Positions 42,682 through 52,695 are shown, counted from the first letter of the stretch. The stretch: 64,000 nucleotides of DNA from Dyadobacter sp. CY343 (GCF_021390335.1 NZ_JAJUXK010000001.1:744001-808000); one strand, 5' to 3'. The notes: generated from the sequence alone by a model not told the origin. Numbers and translations are program-made.

Positions 42682-44859
42682 CTACCAATTCCACCAATAG
42701 GTGAGTTTTAGCACCACAGCCCGGTTTTTAACACGGAAATTTTCAGGCAGGTAGTTGTCCGTGTAAACGATAAATAAATCGGAAGCGGGCTTGTATCTCC
42801 ATTGCAGACGCGCATTCAGGTTGATATTATCAGCTTGATTGTTGTATTGCATGAATGTGGTGAAAAACAGTTTGTTGGTAAATGTCACATCAACACGAGG
42901 CCCAACGAGCCAGAGCTGCGTCCGATTCCAGGGTTCCGGCAGACGGATATCGTTATAATTTCCTGCCATCGTAATTGCTACGTAAGGTTGCACGCGGTAA
43001 CCGATCTCCGCGCGCAGGTTGTTCCGGTGCCCGTTTTGATAATAGCCACCAAATATGCCCGATGTCAGGAATGTAAGCCGGTTTTGCGGCCCTGAAACGA
43101 TATCAAATCCGGTTGCTTTCCAATTGTGAATACCGCCGGTTGGTAACGTGAAGCTGCCCAGGTTAGTCGGGTCAAACGGGCGTAGTAAGCGGATGTTGTA
43201 ACTTCCACCCCACACAGAAATCGTCGCGCGGTTGATAAAATTGATATTATAGGAAAGCGTAAATTCTTTGTCGCTGACATTAAATTTCTTATCCCAATAC
43301 ACATTGCTGACCAGTTTCGGGCCGTGGCTAATGATTTTGGGGGATTTTATAAAAAACAGATAACCGACATTCGGGCTGATCTTATAGTATCCCATTCGCA
43401 CTGCATTGGGCACGTAACCTACTTCTGCATTATAATTTGCACCCACATATTCGTGCTGCCACTGCCAGAAAAAGTTGGCCTTGTTGAATTTTAAATCGGC
43501 CGCGTGCGTGAAATCGTTACCTGATTTTCCCGGCGTGAACGATTTGAGGACCATTACCTTACCAGTCCAAAGGTTTTTGGCACTTGCGAGGTTAAACTCC
43601 GCGCCCACGTTTCTATTGTAGCGATTTGTACCGACATGCTGTTCAGCAGCAAAATTAGTCGCGTCTTTGTTCACAAAAATGAACCTTACATTGGATCTCG
43701 CGAGCACCTGGCGCTGCAACGCAAGTACTGCATAGTTGTTATGCGGGGTAAGGGTATCGTTTGAGCCGGTTTGCACGTCGAGGAGCCCCACGCGCCAATT
43801 CTTGTTGATCTTTCCACTCACCCGCGCGCCAAACTGAATAGGAACGCCCAAACCAATGCGCCGCGAGAAGAACGGCCGGATACTGGCGTAACCGAAGTTG
43901 GCAAATAGGTCGGCGTTTTCGAGAAAGAACTGCCTGCGCTCCGGGAAGAAGAGCTCGAAACGGTCGAGATTAGTTTGCTGCACGTCTACGTCTACCTGTG
44001 AAAAATCGGGGTTGACGGTCAAATCGAGGTTCAAGGAAGGTGTAAGGCCGATTTTTACGTCACCGCCTATTGCGGGCTTGTAATTAGGACGTGAGTCGGT
44101 TTGGTAATCTTTCGTCAAACGCGTGGCTGCGTAGGGAATAACTGAAATATTAGGTCCCGGATTGGGTGGCGGCGTATCCCAAACCAGCACGCCTGTGTAG
44201 GCAAGCGAGGCAGAAGGAAATTGCCGGGGTACCGGCGCCCAGGCCGATTTTTCAGAGATAGTAAGATCCTGCCGGCTGAAATTGATACCCCAGCGCGTGA
44301 TACCAGGTTTGTACCGAATACTTTTGAAAGGTATTGCAGCTTCCCAAACCCATTTATCATCGTCGTTTTTTACTGCGCTGACCCACTTATTATCCCAGCT
44401 GAGGTCCACCGTTCCGCCGTCGCCCTGCTGTCCATCCCAGGGTGCGCCGGCTGCATTGGCACCAAATGAGAATCCGTTGGTACGATCGTCGAATGTATCC
44501 ATGAACAACAGGAAGTTGTCATTTTTACCAAAAGAAAAATCCCTTTTCAGCGATTCCACCACGATTGAGCCTTTTACGGGCTTGTAGTTGATTACCAGAA
44601 TGTAGAGATTGTCTTTGTCGTAGCACATCTTCACATCCGTTTGCGCCCTGGAATAGCTGGTATCCATCGGCGTGATCATGAAAAAATTGTTGGCAGTTTC
44701 TGCCGACGACCACGCGAGGTCGTCGGCGACACCGTCGACTTTCAGATCGGATACAGCGGAGTGAATGTGGTACTGGTAATTTTCGTTGGGTTTCTGAGCA
44801 ACGCTTTTGAATACGATTAAACAGAAAAAAAGGCAGGTTAGGTTAGCTTTGGTTAGCAC
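42682..44859 (-). CDS. DUF5916 protein: CBM9-like domain plus outer-membrane barrel
   Basis: A 725-residue protein with signal peptide (1-21), an N-terminal carbohydrate-binding family-9-like domain (about 32-215: VDGVADDLAWSSAE, DVKMCYDKDNLYILV, FLLFMDTFDDRTNGFSFG, WEAAIPFKSIRY), and a long region with alternating beta-strands (about 240-725) ending in aromatic residues (KLTYWWNW), read as an outer-membrane beta-barrel. The DUF5916 family is widespread in Bacteroidota and often near secreted peptidases; function unknown. Confidence 0.87.
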   Translation of the reverse strand: MLTKANLTCLFFCLIVFKSVAQKPNENYQYHIHSAVSDLKVDGVADDLAWSSAETANNFFMITPMDTSYSRAQTDVKMCYDKDNLYILVINYKPVKGSIVVESLKRDFSFGKNDNFLLFMDTFDDRTNGFSFGANAAGAPWDGQQGDGGTVDLSWDNKWVSAVKNDDDKWVWEAAIPFKSIRYKPGITRWGINFSRQDLTISEKSAWAPVPRQFPSASLAYTGVLVWDTPPPNPGPNISVIPYAATRLTKDYQTDSRPNYKPAIGGDVKIGLTPSLNLDLTVNPDFSQVDVDVQQTNLDRFELFFPERRQFFLENADLFANFGYASIRPFFSRRIGLGVPIQFGARVSGKINKNWRVGLLDVQTGSNDTLTPHNNYAVLALQRQVLARSNVRFIFVNKDATNFAAEQHVGTNRYNRNVGAEFNLASAKNLWTGKVMVLKSFTPGKSGNDFTHAADLKFNKANFFWQWQHEYVGANYNAEVGYVPNAVRMGYYKISPNVGYLFFIKSPKIISHGPKLVSNVYWDKKFNVSDKEFTLSYNINFINRATISVWGGSYNIRLLRPFDPTNLGSFTLPTGGIHNWKATGFDIVSGPQNRLTFLTSGIFGGYYQNGHRNNLRAEIGYRVQPYVAITMAGNYNDIRLPEPWNRTQLWLVGPRVDVTFTNKLFFTTFMQYNNQADNINLNARLQWRYKPASDLFIVYTDNYLPENFRVKNRAVVLKLTYWWNW

Positions 44860-44895
44860 TTTTCAGGTTTAGGATTTAGGAATGTTGGGGGCAAG

Positions 44896-45195
44896 CTATT
44901 CTCTGAACCACTTGGCATCAGCGTAAAATGTCCCGAAGGGAATGATAGATGATAAAAATGATAAAAAGGATTTTTTAAACGACCATTCTCTTTCTATTGC
45001 CACCTGGATAAGCAGGATCACGAACATGACAAATAGCACTCCATGCGCCATACCGACCGTTTTTACGGCCTGAGGGAGACCAGCAAAATATTTCAATGGC
45101 ATAGCAATGCCTAATAGCACTAGATAGGAGATTCCTTCTATAAATGCGATGATCCGCAGTCGGCCCAAAGGCGATTTAATCAGTTCAGTAACCAT
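44896..45195 (-). CDS. DUF3817 small membrane protein
   Basis: A 99-residue protein with three membrane segments (about 14-32, 42-66, 75-92) and the DUF3817 pattern: LGRLRIIAFIEGISYLVLLGIAMPLKYF, then a His in VGMAHGVLF and PFGTFYADAKW at the end. Family members are uncharacterised; a relation to membrane transport accessory proteins has been proposed but is not shown. Confidence 0.85.
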   Translation of the reverse strand: MVTELIKSPLGRLRIIAFIEGISYLVLLGIAMPLKYFAGLPQAVKTVGMAHGVLFVMFVILLIQVAIEREWSFKKSFLSFLSSIIPFGTFYADAKWFRE

Positions 45196-45285
45196 ATATG
45201 AGTGGATTATTGAAAATAGTACATTTTCACGTAAAGATACATACAGAAGCTTTTGGGTGCGTTTCTATTTTGCACTCAGGGCATA

Positions 45286-45322
45286 AAAAAAGGGTTCAGC
45301 ATATCACTGAACCCTTTTTTTA
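45286..45322. terminator. Terminator of the ccm operon
   Basis: Perfect 15-bp stem AAAAAAAGGGTTCAG (45286-45300) with CTGAACCCTTTTTTT (45308-45322), seven-base loop. On the minus strand it stands 14 bases after the ccmF stop codon. Confidence 0.88.
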
Positions 45323-45336
45323 TCATATATCTAATC

Positions 45337-47934
45337 TCAGGCCGTAACCACTTTCGATTTCGTCTTGGGTGTAGCAGCCGAAGCCGATTCCCTGTTTCTC
45401 ATTTTAATGAAATCTTTAAACCTCCGGATCGTCGCCATCACAAAGCCGATCACTAGTACGAATGTACCGAGCCAAAGGATATTAATGAGCGGTTTTTCGG
45501 TGGCTTTCATGACGATAAAATCACGCTGGGTGGTATTTACGCCGAAAGTAAACTGACCGGTTTGCGGATTGATTTCCTGGAACTGCAAACGCATACCCAG
45601 TTCATTGCTGGTCTCGGGCTTGCGGGCTACCATTCTGTCACGGATTACAAACGAAGGTGTGATCACAAATTCTTTGTCTTTATCCAGAATGCGGACGATC
45701 GCTTTTACTGCCGCGTCGCCTTGACCTAATGTCACACCTTCCACTTCCTCAGTCCTGACCACGTTATCGAGGATCGCGACATAATCATTTACAAAGAAAG
45801 TATCGCGAAGATTGACGGTAAAGTTCTCAGTCTGGCTCCAAACTGGCTCGGCAGTGGGGTTGGTAACCATCGAAACGTAGGTATACAAATCCTTATCAAC
45901 CTTGCGCTGGATATCCGGCGATGAAACAATGCCGCCCATGCGTGGGTTGATTTGTACGCGGGGGAATAGGGTGAATATCCTGCCGGAAGGCTCGCGGTAT
46001 TCGATTTCATAGTAGAAGTTTTCAGGGAAAATCTCGATCGTATCGCCCTTCGAATTATATTTCTTGCCGTCGACTTCAATGTCGCGTAATGCAACAGCGT
46101 GGAAATCGCCTTCAACGATATCAACCCAACTTTTGGGAATGTAGCCCGGAATGTGGCGCGGCTCTACGCGGACATCGCGCCAGGTGAGCATATAGTCGCC
46201 CATTTTTTCTGCCTTATTGAGCCAGAGCGTAATATTTTCCTTGTTTTCCTTATTATCGTTGCTCGTAAATTCTTCACTCCGGGAGATCATTAAACCCGAG
46301 TTATTAATCGAAACAACCCTTGTATAGGCAGAAGAAAAGAGGATACCGACAAGCATTAATGCTACACCAATGTGCGTAATCGCGCCGCCGGACAATCCGT
46401 AGTTACCTCTGATGATATTGAGCAGAATAGTGCCGTTTGCAACGATCGCGAAAATGGCAGTTGTGAGCAGAACGATATATTGAATGTCTTTAACACCCTT
46501 GAAAGTGATTACCGCCGCACTGATCAAAAGTGCGATCAGTAATGGGTTATAGAGCGCCTGCAAATTCCCTTTTCCGGTTCGTTTCCACCAGAAAAACTGT
46601 CCGATACCCGTTAATGCGATTATCAGCGAGAAGAACCAGAGCTGGAATTTGTTATAATGCGCGATCTGATCGGCGGGTAATGCCATATTCAGTACCGTAC
46701 CAAACGCTTCCGCTATCTTGTTGTAAACCGGGATTGAAGTGGTTGCAAGTATTTGAAAACCAGACAAACACAAGAGAGTCGCTCCAATAAATATCCAGAA
46801 TTCCTGTGAGTAAGTGGAAACTTCTTCTTCGTCACTTGGCAGCGATTTCCAGCGGTAGATTAATAGTCCGATGGACACGATGGTGAATGTGAGCAGATAG
46901 ATCAGCAGCTGGCCGGATAAACCCAAATCGGTAAAAGAGTGAACCGATGCATTTCCCAATACCCCGCTTCTCGTCATGAATGTGGAATAGAGAATCAGGA
47001 TAAATGTGGCAATCGTCAGTATGAAAGAAGTTTTCAATGCAGTCGCATTTCTTCTCGCGATGATCATCGTGTGCACAGCCGCCACCAATACGATCCAGGG
47101 AACGATAGACGAATTTTCCACGGGATCCCAGTTCCAGTAGCTACCGAAGTTGAGCGTTTCGTAAGCCCAGTAAGCGCCCATTAAAATACCAACTCCTAAA
47201 ACCAATGCTGAAAAGAGTGCCCAGGGCAATGCCGGGCGCACCCAATCCTGGATTTTCTTGGTCCAGAGTCCGGCAATAGCGAAGGAGAATGGGATCAGTG
47301 TAGAAGCAAAGCCGAGGAACAGGGTAGGAGGGTGAATCACCATCCAGTAGTTCTGCAACAACGGATTCAATCCATTTCCGTCTTTGGGAATAAAATTGGG
47401 ATCCATTTTGTAAACAGGCAGATCCGGCATTACTTCTTTAAGCAGCAGAAATGGCGTAGAGCCGATCTTCACGTCAAGTCCGGGAATCACAACACCCAGG
47501 ATCATGGAAGTAAGAAATGCCTGTACCAATGCAAAAACGGTCATTACTGGCGCTTCCCACGATCTGTTTGAGAATATCAGAATACAGCCCAAAACTACGT
47601 TCCAGAAGATCCAAAGCAGGAAACTACCTTCCTGATCCTGCCAGAAACTGGAAATGGTATAGCCGGTTGGTAGTGAAAGCGAAGAGTTTTTCCAGGCGTA
47701 ATGGTATTCAAAATAATGGTTACCAATGATCCAGTAAAGCGAGAATACCACACCGACAACCGCCGCAACGTGCACATAGAATATCATACGTGCAAATCGT
47801 TTCCACGTCAGCGTTTCTTCAATAGTAGCAGAAGAAGTGCCAGATTTAAAATAAGCGAAAGTTGCAAAGAGCGCACTGACAAATGCGACAATAACCAGCA
47901 GGTGACCTGCACTTCCTATTGTACTGTGGATCAT
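45337..47934 (-). CDS. ccmF: Cytochrome c heme lyase CcmF
   Basis: A 865-residue polytopic membrane protein that joins heme to apocytochrome c in system I. The Trp-rich heme-handling motif is WNWDPVENSS (267-276), and MVIHPPTLFLGF (198-209) holds one of the conserved periplasmic histidines. About 15 membrane segments surround a large periplasmic domain (about 560-800). It overlaps ccmE by 4 bases (ATGA) and is the last gene of ccmBCDEF. Longer than proteobacterial CcmF by about 200 residues, chiefly from the periplasmic domain. Confidence 0.94.
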   Translation of the reverse strand: MIHSTIGSAGHLLVIVAFVSALFATFAYFKSGTSSATIEETLTWKRFARMIFYVHVAAVVGVVFSLYWIIGNHYFEYHYAWKNSSLSLPTGYTISSFWQDQEGSFLLWIFWNVVLGCILIFSNRSWEAPVMTVFALVQAFLTSMILGVVIPGLDVKIGSTPFLLLKEVMPDLPVYKMDPNFIPKDGNGLNPLLQNYWMVIHPPTLFLGFASTLIPFSFAIAGLWTKKIQDWVRPALPWALFSALVLGVGILMGAYWAYETLNFGSYWNWDPVENSSIVPWIVLVAAVHTMIIARRNATALKTSFILTIATFILILYSTFMTRSGVLGNASVHSFTDLGLSGQLLIYLLTFTIVSIGLLIYRWKSLPSDEEEVSTYSQEFWIFIGATLLCLSGFQILATTSIPVYNKIAEAFGTVLNMALPADQIAHYNKFQLWFFSLIIALTGIGQFFWWKRTGKGNLQALYNPLLIALLISAAVITFKGVKDIQYIVLLTTAIFAIVANGTILLNIIRGNYGLSGGAITHIGVALMLVGILFSSAYTRVVSINNSGLMISRSEEFTSNDNKENKENITLWLNKAEKMGDYMLTWRDVRVEPRHIPGYIPKSWVDIVEGDFHAVALRDIEVDGKKYNSKGDTIEIFPENFYYEIEYREPSGRIFTLFPRVQINPRMGGIVSSPDIQRKVDKDLYTYVSMVTNPTAEPVWSQTENFTVNLRDTFFVNDYVAILDNVVRTEEVEGVTLGQGDAAVKAIVRILDKDKEFVITPSFVIRDRMVARKPETSNELGMRLQFQEINPQTGQFTFGVNTTQRDFIVMKATEKPLINILWLGTFVLVIGFVMATIRRFKDFIKMRNRESASAATPKTKSKVVTA

Positions 47935-48365
47935 GATTTTGCAGCAGTATGTTCAGTGGTTTCCATTTTCCCGTTCTCATATTTGGACGGGCATTTCATT
48001 AGGATTTTCTCGGCTGAGAATGTTCCGTCTTTCATTTTTCCAACCACAACCACCTGTTCTGATTTGTCGAAATCCTGCGGTTTTGAGTTTTTATAAACTA
48101 CCCGCTGCTCTACATTATTATTATCTACCAATGTAAAAACGAAGAGGTTTGGATCTATTTCGGGCTGATATTCCATTTCCAAAATCTGGCCCACTGCATC
48201 TTTTTTCAGTTTTCCTACCACGTGAATGCTTTCATCGTCACCATCCTGGGCCATTGTTTTGGCTTTGGTAAAATCGACATAAGTGCTTGCGTCCCCGGCA
48301 GTTGAGACAATAATTCCTATTGCGACGGCTATAATGATAAGCCCGAAAATCTGTATCTTTTTCAT
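47931..48365 (-). CDS. ccmE: Heme chaperone CcmE, CxxxY type
   Basis: A 144-residue heme chaperone with one N-terminal membrane helix (5-23) and an OB-fold domain (IHVVGKLKKD, FTLVDNNNVEQRVVYKN, VVVVGKMKDGTFSAEKILMKC). The canonical heme-binding His of H-x-x-x-Y is replaced by Cys: CPSKY at 125-129. CxxxY CcmE forms are known from the system I variant of Desulfovibrio and archaea, which lacks CcmH. It carries heme from CcmC to CcmF, both adjacent here. Confidence 0.92.
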   Translation of the reverse strand: MKKIQIFGLIIIAVAIGIIVSTAGDASTYVDFTKAKTMAQDGDDESIHVVGKLKKDAVGQILEMEYQPEIDPNLFVFTLVDNNNVEQRVVYKNSKPQDFDKSEQVVVVGKMKDGTFSAEKILMKCPSKYENGKMETTEHTAAKS

Positions 48366-48373
48366 CGGTTATA

Positions 48374-48598
48374 CTACTTGATATTTAATTCCTTTTCAAT
48401 TTTCCTAAGCTTAGTATCGATACGCAGCATATTGACTGCTATTCCCGCAAAAACGACCGCAATCACAGCCACCACGACCCAGATCTTACCATCTTCACGC
48501 AATTTGTCGGCCATTGGAACCGCTTGTTCCGAAGCTTGCGCAAACAATTGATCAGTAATAAGAAGCAGGGTCAGCAGGAGGGGAAAGATGCGTTTCAT
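48374..48598 (-). CDS. ccmD: CcmD-like small membrane protein
   Basis: A 74-residue protein with a signal-peptide-like N-terminus (MKRIFPLLLTLLLITDQLFAQ) and one membrane helix (about 41-58) followed by a short charged tail MLRIDTKLRKIEKEL. Size and place between ccmC and ccmE identify it as CcmD, which in E. coli helps release holo-CcmE from the CcmABC complex. ATG at 48598 is preferred to an in-frame start at 48619. Confidence 0.82.
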   Translation of the reverse strand: MKRIFPLLLTLLLITDQLFAQASEQAVPMADKLREDGKIWVVVAVIAVVFAGIAVNMLRIDTKLRKIEKELNIK

Positions 48599-48669
48599 GG
48601 TAATTCTTGAATTGCTCAAAATCTTAACGAAATTTTGATTTGAAATGTTTATAAAATTTTAAAATAGCC

Positions 48670-49359
48670 TTAATGCGTAACCGGACGGGCTGAATCCGTA
48701 ATTTCTTCCCTTACCCGGTTAATGCGTTTCATCCGGATCCGCAGCTCGGCCAGCCACAATCCCAGCAATATGTAACCGATCACGGCCGGATAAAAAACCC
48801 GGCGAATACTATTGTCGAAATCATAAGATCCGAAAGTGCTGTTGCCGCCGCTACCAGGGTGCAGCGAATCGGTGAGGCGAGGAAGAATGTAAATGATCGG
48901 GATAAATACCGCGAATGCGAAAATGTTGTAAACCGACGAGATCCGGGCCTTGCGCTGCTCGTCTTCAAAAGAGCTTCTCAATAACAGGTAAGCCAGATAA
49001 ATCAGTATTCCGACCGCGGCGCCGTTCAGTTTCGGATCGTTTGGCCAGGGATCACCCCAGGTGTAATTGGCCCAGATAGAGCCGGTTAGGCAACCAAGGA
49101 TTCCAAAAAAGATTGCAGATTTAGCCAGTTCACTCGCAATATCATCGTCGTTGATCCGCCCTTTGATCAGATACCGGACTGAAAAAACCATAGACGCAAA
49201 TAATAGGGTAGTCATTGCCAACCAGAGCGCCACGTGATAGTAGGTATTGCGGATGCTTTCGTTGATGATCGCCAGATGCGGTACCTCGCCCATTAATCCC
49301 ATCAAGATCACATAGAATATGATTACGATACAAAGGATTTTCCACCAGATCTTTCTCAT
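48670..49359 (-). CDS. ccmC: Heme exporter/handling protein CcmC
   Basis: A 229-residue membrane protein with six helices. The Trp-rich loop reads WGDPWPNDPKLNG (101-113), a variant of the WGxxWxWD motif in which the second part has Pro-Asn for the usual Trp. The heme-ligand histidines are His42 (YYHVALW) and probably His167 (SLHPGS). CcmC loads heme on CcmE. It lies 45 bases after ccmB and 71 bases before ccmD. Confidence 0.92.
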   Translation of the reverse strand: MRKIWWKILCIVIIFYVILMGLMGEVPHLAIINESIRNTYYHVALWLAMTTLLFASMVFSVRYLIKGRINDDDIASELAKSAIFFGILGCLTGSIWANYTWGDPWPNDPKLNGAAVGILIYLAYLLLRSSFEDEQRKARISSVYNIFAFAVFIPIIYILPRLTDSLHPGSGGNSTFGSYDFDNSIRRVFYPAVIGYILLGLWLAELRIRMKRINRVREEITDSARPVTH

Positions 49360-49404
49360 TTTGAGTCTTTTTACTAAAATTTTAACCCCGCTGACCGCGA
49401 AAAA

Positions 49405-50076
49405 TCAACTTCTCCATAAATAAGGAAAAAGCAGGTAGCTGAGCGTTATTACTATGAGATCAATAGATAATAGTGTGGTGATTTCATCCGTGCTGACCGA
49501 CCAGTCAAGTCCGTCGAGCGCATTTTTTGCCAGCTTGATTGTCATCAAAAGCATGGGCAGGATAAGTGGGAAACTGAGTACGGCCATTAAAGTCGCACTG
49601 TTGTCAGCTTTGGAAGCAATGCCTGCTACCAATGTCAATACTGACGCAAATCCAATCGCAGCGAGCAGGATACTGAGCAGGTAAAGACCGATATCCCCGA
49701 CCGGATTTCCCATTACGAGCGAGTAAATCCCAAATCCAATACCCGACAACGTCAACATAATGAGTGAGTTGTAGATGATCTTGGAAATGATAATTGCCTG
49801 CGGACTGCAAAGGCTATAATAGTAGATCAGTCGACCGTAACGTTCCTGCGAAAAGCTTTTTGCAACCGCATTCACTGCCGTGAAGAGAATAATGATCCAG
49901 AAAAGGGTATTCCAGACGATTGGAGTGAGCTGGTTTCTGCGGAGACTAAAACTGAGATAAGCCACGAAAACGGTACTGACCACGTACAGCAACATGCCGC
50001 TGAGTGCATATTTCTGCCGCCATTCCAGCGTTACTTCTTTCCAGATAAGGGTTTTGATCTCGTTCAAATCTCGCAA
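49405..50076 (-). CDS. ccmB: Heme exporter subunit CcmB
   Basis: A 223-residue membrane protein with six helices; LIWKEVTLEWRQKYALSGMLLYV at the N-terminus and FSQERYGRLIYYYSLCSPQAIIISK are CcmB marks. It is the membrane subunit of the CcmAB ABC transporter that frees heme-loaded CcmE from CcmC. No ATPase gene (ccmA) is next to it. The start is TTG at 50076; there is no ATG between it and the in-frame stop 36 bases upstream. Confidence 0.9.
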   Translation of the reverse strand: MRDLNEIKTLIWKEVTLEWRQKYALSGMLLYVVSTVFVAYLSFSLRRNQLTPIVWNTLFWIIILFTAVNAVAKSFSQERYGRLIYYYSLCSPQAIIISKIIYNSLIMLTLSGIGFGIYSLVMGNPVGDIGLYLLSILLAAIGFASVLTLVAGIASKADNSATLMAVLSFPLILPMLLMTIKLAKNALDGLDWSVSTDEITTLLSIDLIVITLSYLLFPYLWRS

Positions 50077-50297
50077 TCGGGTATCAGCGGGCAGCTTTTT
50101 TCAATTAAAATCCTGATAAAAGATTCCCTGTTTCAAACTGCAAAAATACGACATAAAGGCCGAGGGAAATAATAAAACGATCATGATTTTGGGTGATCAG
50201 ACGCAGAAACGCGGCATATTCCAGCCTGAAATATTTGAATTCCGGGCGGATAGTGCTTAATTTGTGGTTTAAATAAAATGAATCTAAATAAGAATAA

Positions 50298-50525
50298 ATG
50301 CAACTGAAAACGGTATCGCAGCTTCGTAAGGGAGAGACAGGAATTATAAAATCCTTTACAGATAGTGCATTGTCGTTGAAGTTGCTGGAAATGGGTTGTC
50401 TTCCCGGCTCGGAGGTGCGGCTTGACGCAATTGCTCCGCTGGGCGATCCGATTTGCATTAGTGTGAGTGGTCAGTATAGCTTGTCTCTGCGCCTGAATGA
50501 GGCATCCGTGATTGTGTTAGAGTAG
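50298..50525 (+). CDS. feoA: Ferrous iron transport protein FeoA
   Basis: A 75-residue SH3-like FeoA domain: LRKGETGIIKSF, LKLLEMGCLPGSEV, GDPICISVSGQYSLSLRLNEAS. It aids FeoB in ferrous iron uptake. The gene faces ccmB across 221 bases (50077-50297); this AT-rich region shows no certain promoter or Fur box by eye. feoB starts 28 bases downstream. Confidence 0.95.
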   Translation: MQLKTVSQLRKGETGIIKSFTDSALSLKLLEMGCLPGSEVRLDAIAPLGDPICISVSGQYSLSLRLNEASVIVLE

Positions 50526-50553
50526 ATTTACAAGTTGTTTATTAAATTCTCCA

Positions 50554-52689
50554 TTGAAACAAGGAAATATAAAAGTTGCGCTGGTAGGTAACCCGAATGC
50601 CGGCAAATCGACATTGTTTAATGCATTAACCGGTTTACGTCAGAAAACAGGCAACTTTCCGGGGGTTACTGTTTCCAAAAAATCCGGGACTTTCCGCATA
50701 GCTGCCACTGACGGACTCGCGGACAAAAATGTCATTCTCGTTGATCTTCCCGGACTTTACAGCATTTACCCCAAATCCAAGGACGAGGCGATCGTCATGG
50801 ATATCCTGGCGAATCCCAAACATCCCGATTTCCCGGACGTGGTGATCGTCGTGATCGACGCGTCGAATCTTCAAAGAAATTTATTGCTCTTCACAGAGAT
50901 CCGCGACCTGGGGATACCGTCGGTAGTCGCCTTGAATATGCTGGACGTGGCGGAAAGTATGAAGCTGACTGTGAATGCAGTGCAGCTCGCCATGCAATTG
51001 CAGGTGCCCGTCGTGAATATCAATGCGCGTACCGGGAAAGGTGTTGATAAGCTGAAAGAGGCAGTTCAGCAAGTTTACCAGAAAGAGGAGCAGCCGGTTC
51101 TTGCCAATTTTTATGAGCCGAAGGAAAGCGAAGTGAATCTGATAGGAGAAGTTCGGGAGATATATCAGCTTGACAATGATTATGTCGCGCTTCAATATGT
51201 TTGTCAGCACGATAACTTTTCCTTCCTGGAACAACCCGCACGGACGCGGCTCGACAAGCTGATCGAGAAATATGGTTTTGACGAAAATAACTTTCTCGCG
51301 ACTGAAACAATTGCTCGCTACGAAAAAATCAAACCTATTGTTTCCAAAGCTGTTAAATCACAGGGCCCGACCGAGCAACCTTACTGGACGAGGAAGCTGG
51401 ATAGTTTCCTGCTACATCCGTTCTGGGGTTATGTGTGCTTTTTAATTGTATTGGTCATCGTTTTTCAGGCCATTTTCGCGTGGGCTACTTATCCGAGTGA
51501 TATGCTAGACGCGGGGATTGCGCAGGTAATCGAATGGACAAAAGCTGCATTGCCTGAGGGAGTTTTGAATGATCTTATTACCGATGGGATATTGGCTGGT
51601 ATTGCAGGTATTATCGTGTTTATCCCGCCGATTGCGATACTTTTTGCATTGGTATCCCTGTTGGAGGAATCCGGCTACATGGCGCGGGTAATGGTGATTA
51701 TGGACAAACTAATGCGCCCATTTGGATTGAACGGAAGAAGTGTTGTTCCGTTGATATCCGGTGCAGCCTGTGCGGTGCCGGCGATTATGACCACACGGAG
51801 TATTACGAGCAGATATGAAAGGTTGCTCACAATCCTGGTTACACCTTTAATGAGCTGCTCGGCCCGGCTTCCTATTTACACCATCCTGATCGCGCTTGTC
51901 ATTCCTTCAACGACCGTTTTTGGTTTCCTTAATTTGCAGGGGCTGGTTTTACTTGGGTTATATGCATTGGGTTTAATAGGCGCGCTGTTTTCGGCCTGGC
52001 TGCTTTCTCTTTTTATTCCAAGAAAGGAGACGAGTTATTTTATGCTGGAAATGCCTTCCTATAAATTGCCGCGCTGGGGCCACGTCGCTTTCACGATGTA
52101 TGATAGTGTAAAATCTTTCGTGATCGAGGCGGGGAAAGTAATTATGGCAATTTCTATTGTCCTCTGGGTACTGGCCAGCTACGGTCCCGGCGATCGGATG
52201 GAAGTTGCTGAACAGCAAACCATTGCCAAAATGCAGAACGCGCCTCAGGAGCAGATCGACGCGGCAGTGTCTTCAGCCCGCCGGGAACATTCTTACGCGG
52301 GACATTTCGGCCGCTTCATTGAGCCGGCGATCCGGCCTTTGGGATACGACTGGAAAATCGGTATTGCATTGCTGGCATCTTTCGCTGCGCGGGAAGTTTT
52401 TGTGGGTACGATGGCAACTATATATAGTATCAGCGGAGATTCGGAAGATGTCCCGACGGTGAAGGAACGGCTGATGCAGGAAAAGAATGCAGAAACAGGC
52501 CAGCCCATGTTTACGCCTGCGGTTTGCTTTTCACTCCTGATGTTCTACGTTTTCGCGATGATGTGTATGAGTACGATCGCAGTCGTGCAGCGCGAAACCC
52601 ACGGTTGGAAATGGCCGTTGATCCAGCTGGCGTACTTAATGGTACTGGCGTACGGGTCTGCTTTTGTGGTTTATCAGTTAATGAGTTGA
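50554..52689 (+). CDS. feoB: Ferrous iron transporter FeoB
   Basis: A 711-residue GTP-gated Fe(II) transporter: G1 GNPNAGKST (12-20), G2 region NFPGVTVSKK, G3 DLPGLYS, G4 NMLD, then a spacer and about eight membrane helices with two Gate domains (GAACAVPAIMTTRSI, CSARLPIYT). The start is TTG at 50554. Coupled with feoA, it gives the cell uptake of ferrous iron, which also serves heme production needed by the adjoining ccm operon (functional link is inference). Confidence 0.96.
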   Translation: MKQGNIKVALVGNPNAGKSTLFNALTGLRQKTGNFPGVTVSKKSGTFRIAATDGLADKNVILVDLPGLYSIYPKSKDEAIVMDILANPKHPDFPDVVIVVIDASNLQRNLLLFTEIRDLGIPSVVALNMLDVAESMKLTVNAVQLAMQLQVPVVNINARTGKGVDKLKEAVQQVYQKEEQPVLANFYEPKESEVNLIGEVREIYQLDNDYVALQYVCQHDNFSFLEQPARTRLDKLIEKYGFDENNFLATETIARYEKIKPIVSKAVKSQGPTEQPYWTRKLDSFLLHPFWGYVCFLIVLVIVFQAIFAWATYPSDMLDAGIAQVIEWTKAALPEGVLNDLITDGILAGIAGIIVFIPPIAILFALVSLLEESGYMARVMVIMDKLMRPFGLNGRSVVPLISGAACAVPAIMTTRSITSRYERLLTILVTPLMSCSARLPIYTILIALVIPSTTVFGFLNLQGLVLLGLYALGLIGALFSAWLLSLFIPRKETSYFMLEMPSYKLPRWGHVAFTMYDSVKSFVIEAGKVIMAISIVLWVLASYGPGDRMEVAEQQTIAKMQNAPQEQIDAAVSSARREHSYAGHFGRFIEPAIRPLGYDWKIGIALLASFAAREVFVGTMATIYSISGDSEDVPTVKERLMQEKNAETGQPMFTPAVCFSLLMFYVFAMMCMSTIAVVQRETHGWKWPLIQLAYLMVLAYGSAFVVYQLMS

Positions 52690-52695
52690 GCGCAT

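Noticed and set aside
50077..50297. Fur box between ccmB and feoA
   Set aside because: The region is AT-rich and contains loosely similar stretches, but no convincing inverted repeat, so no operator is called.
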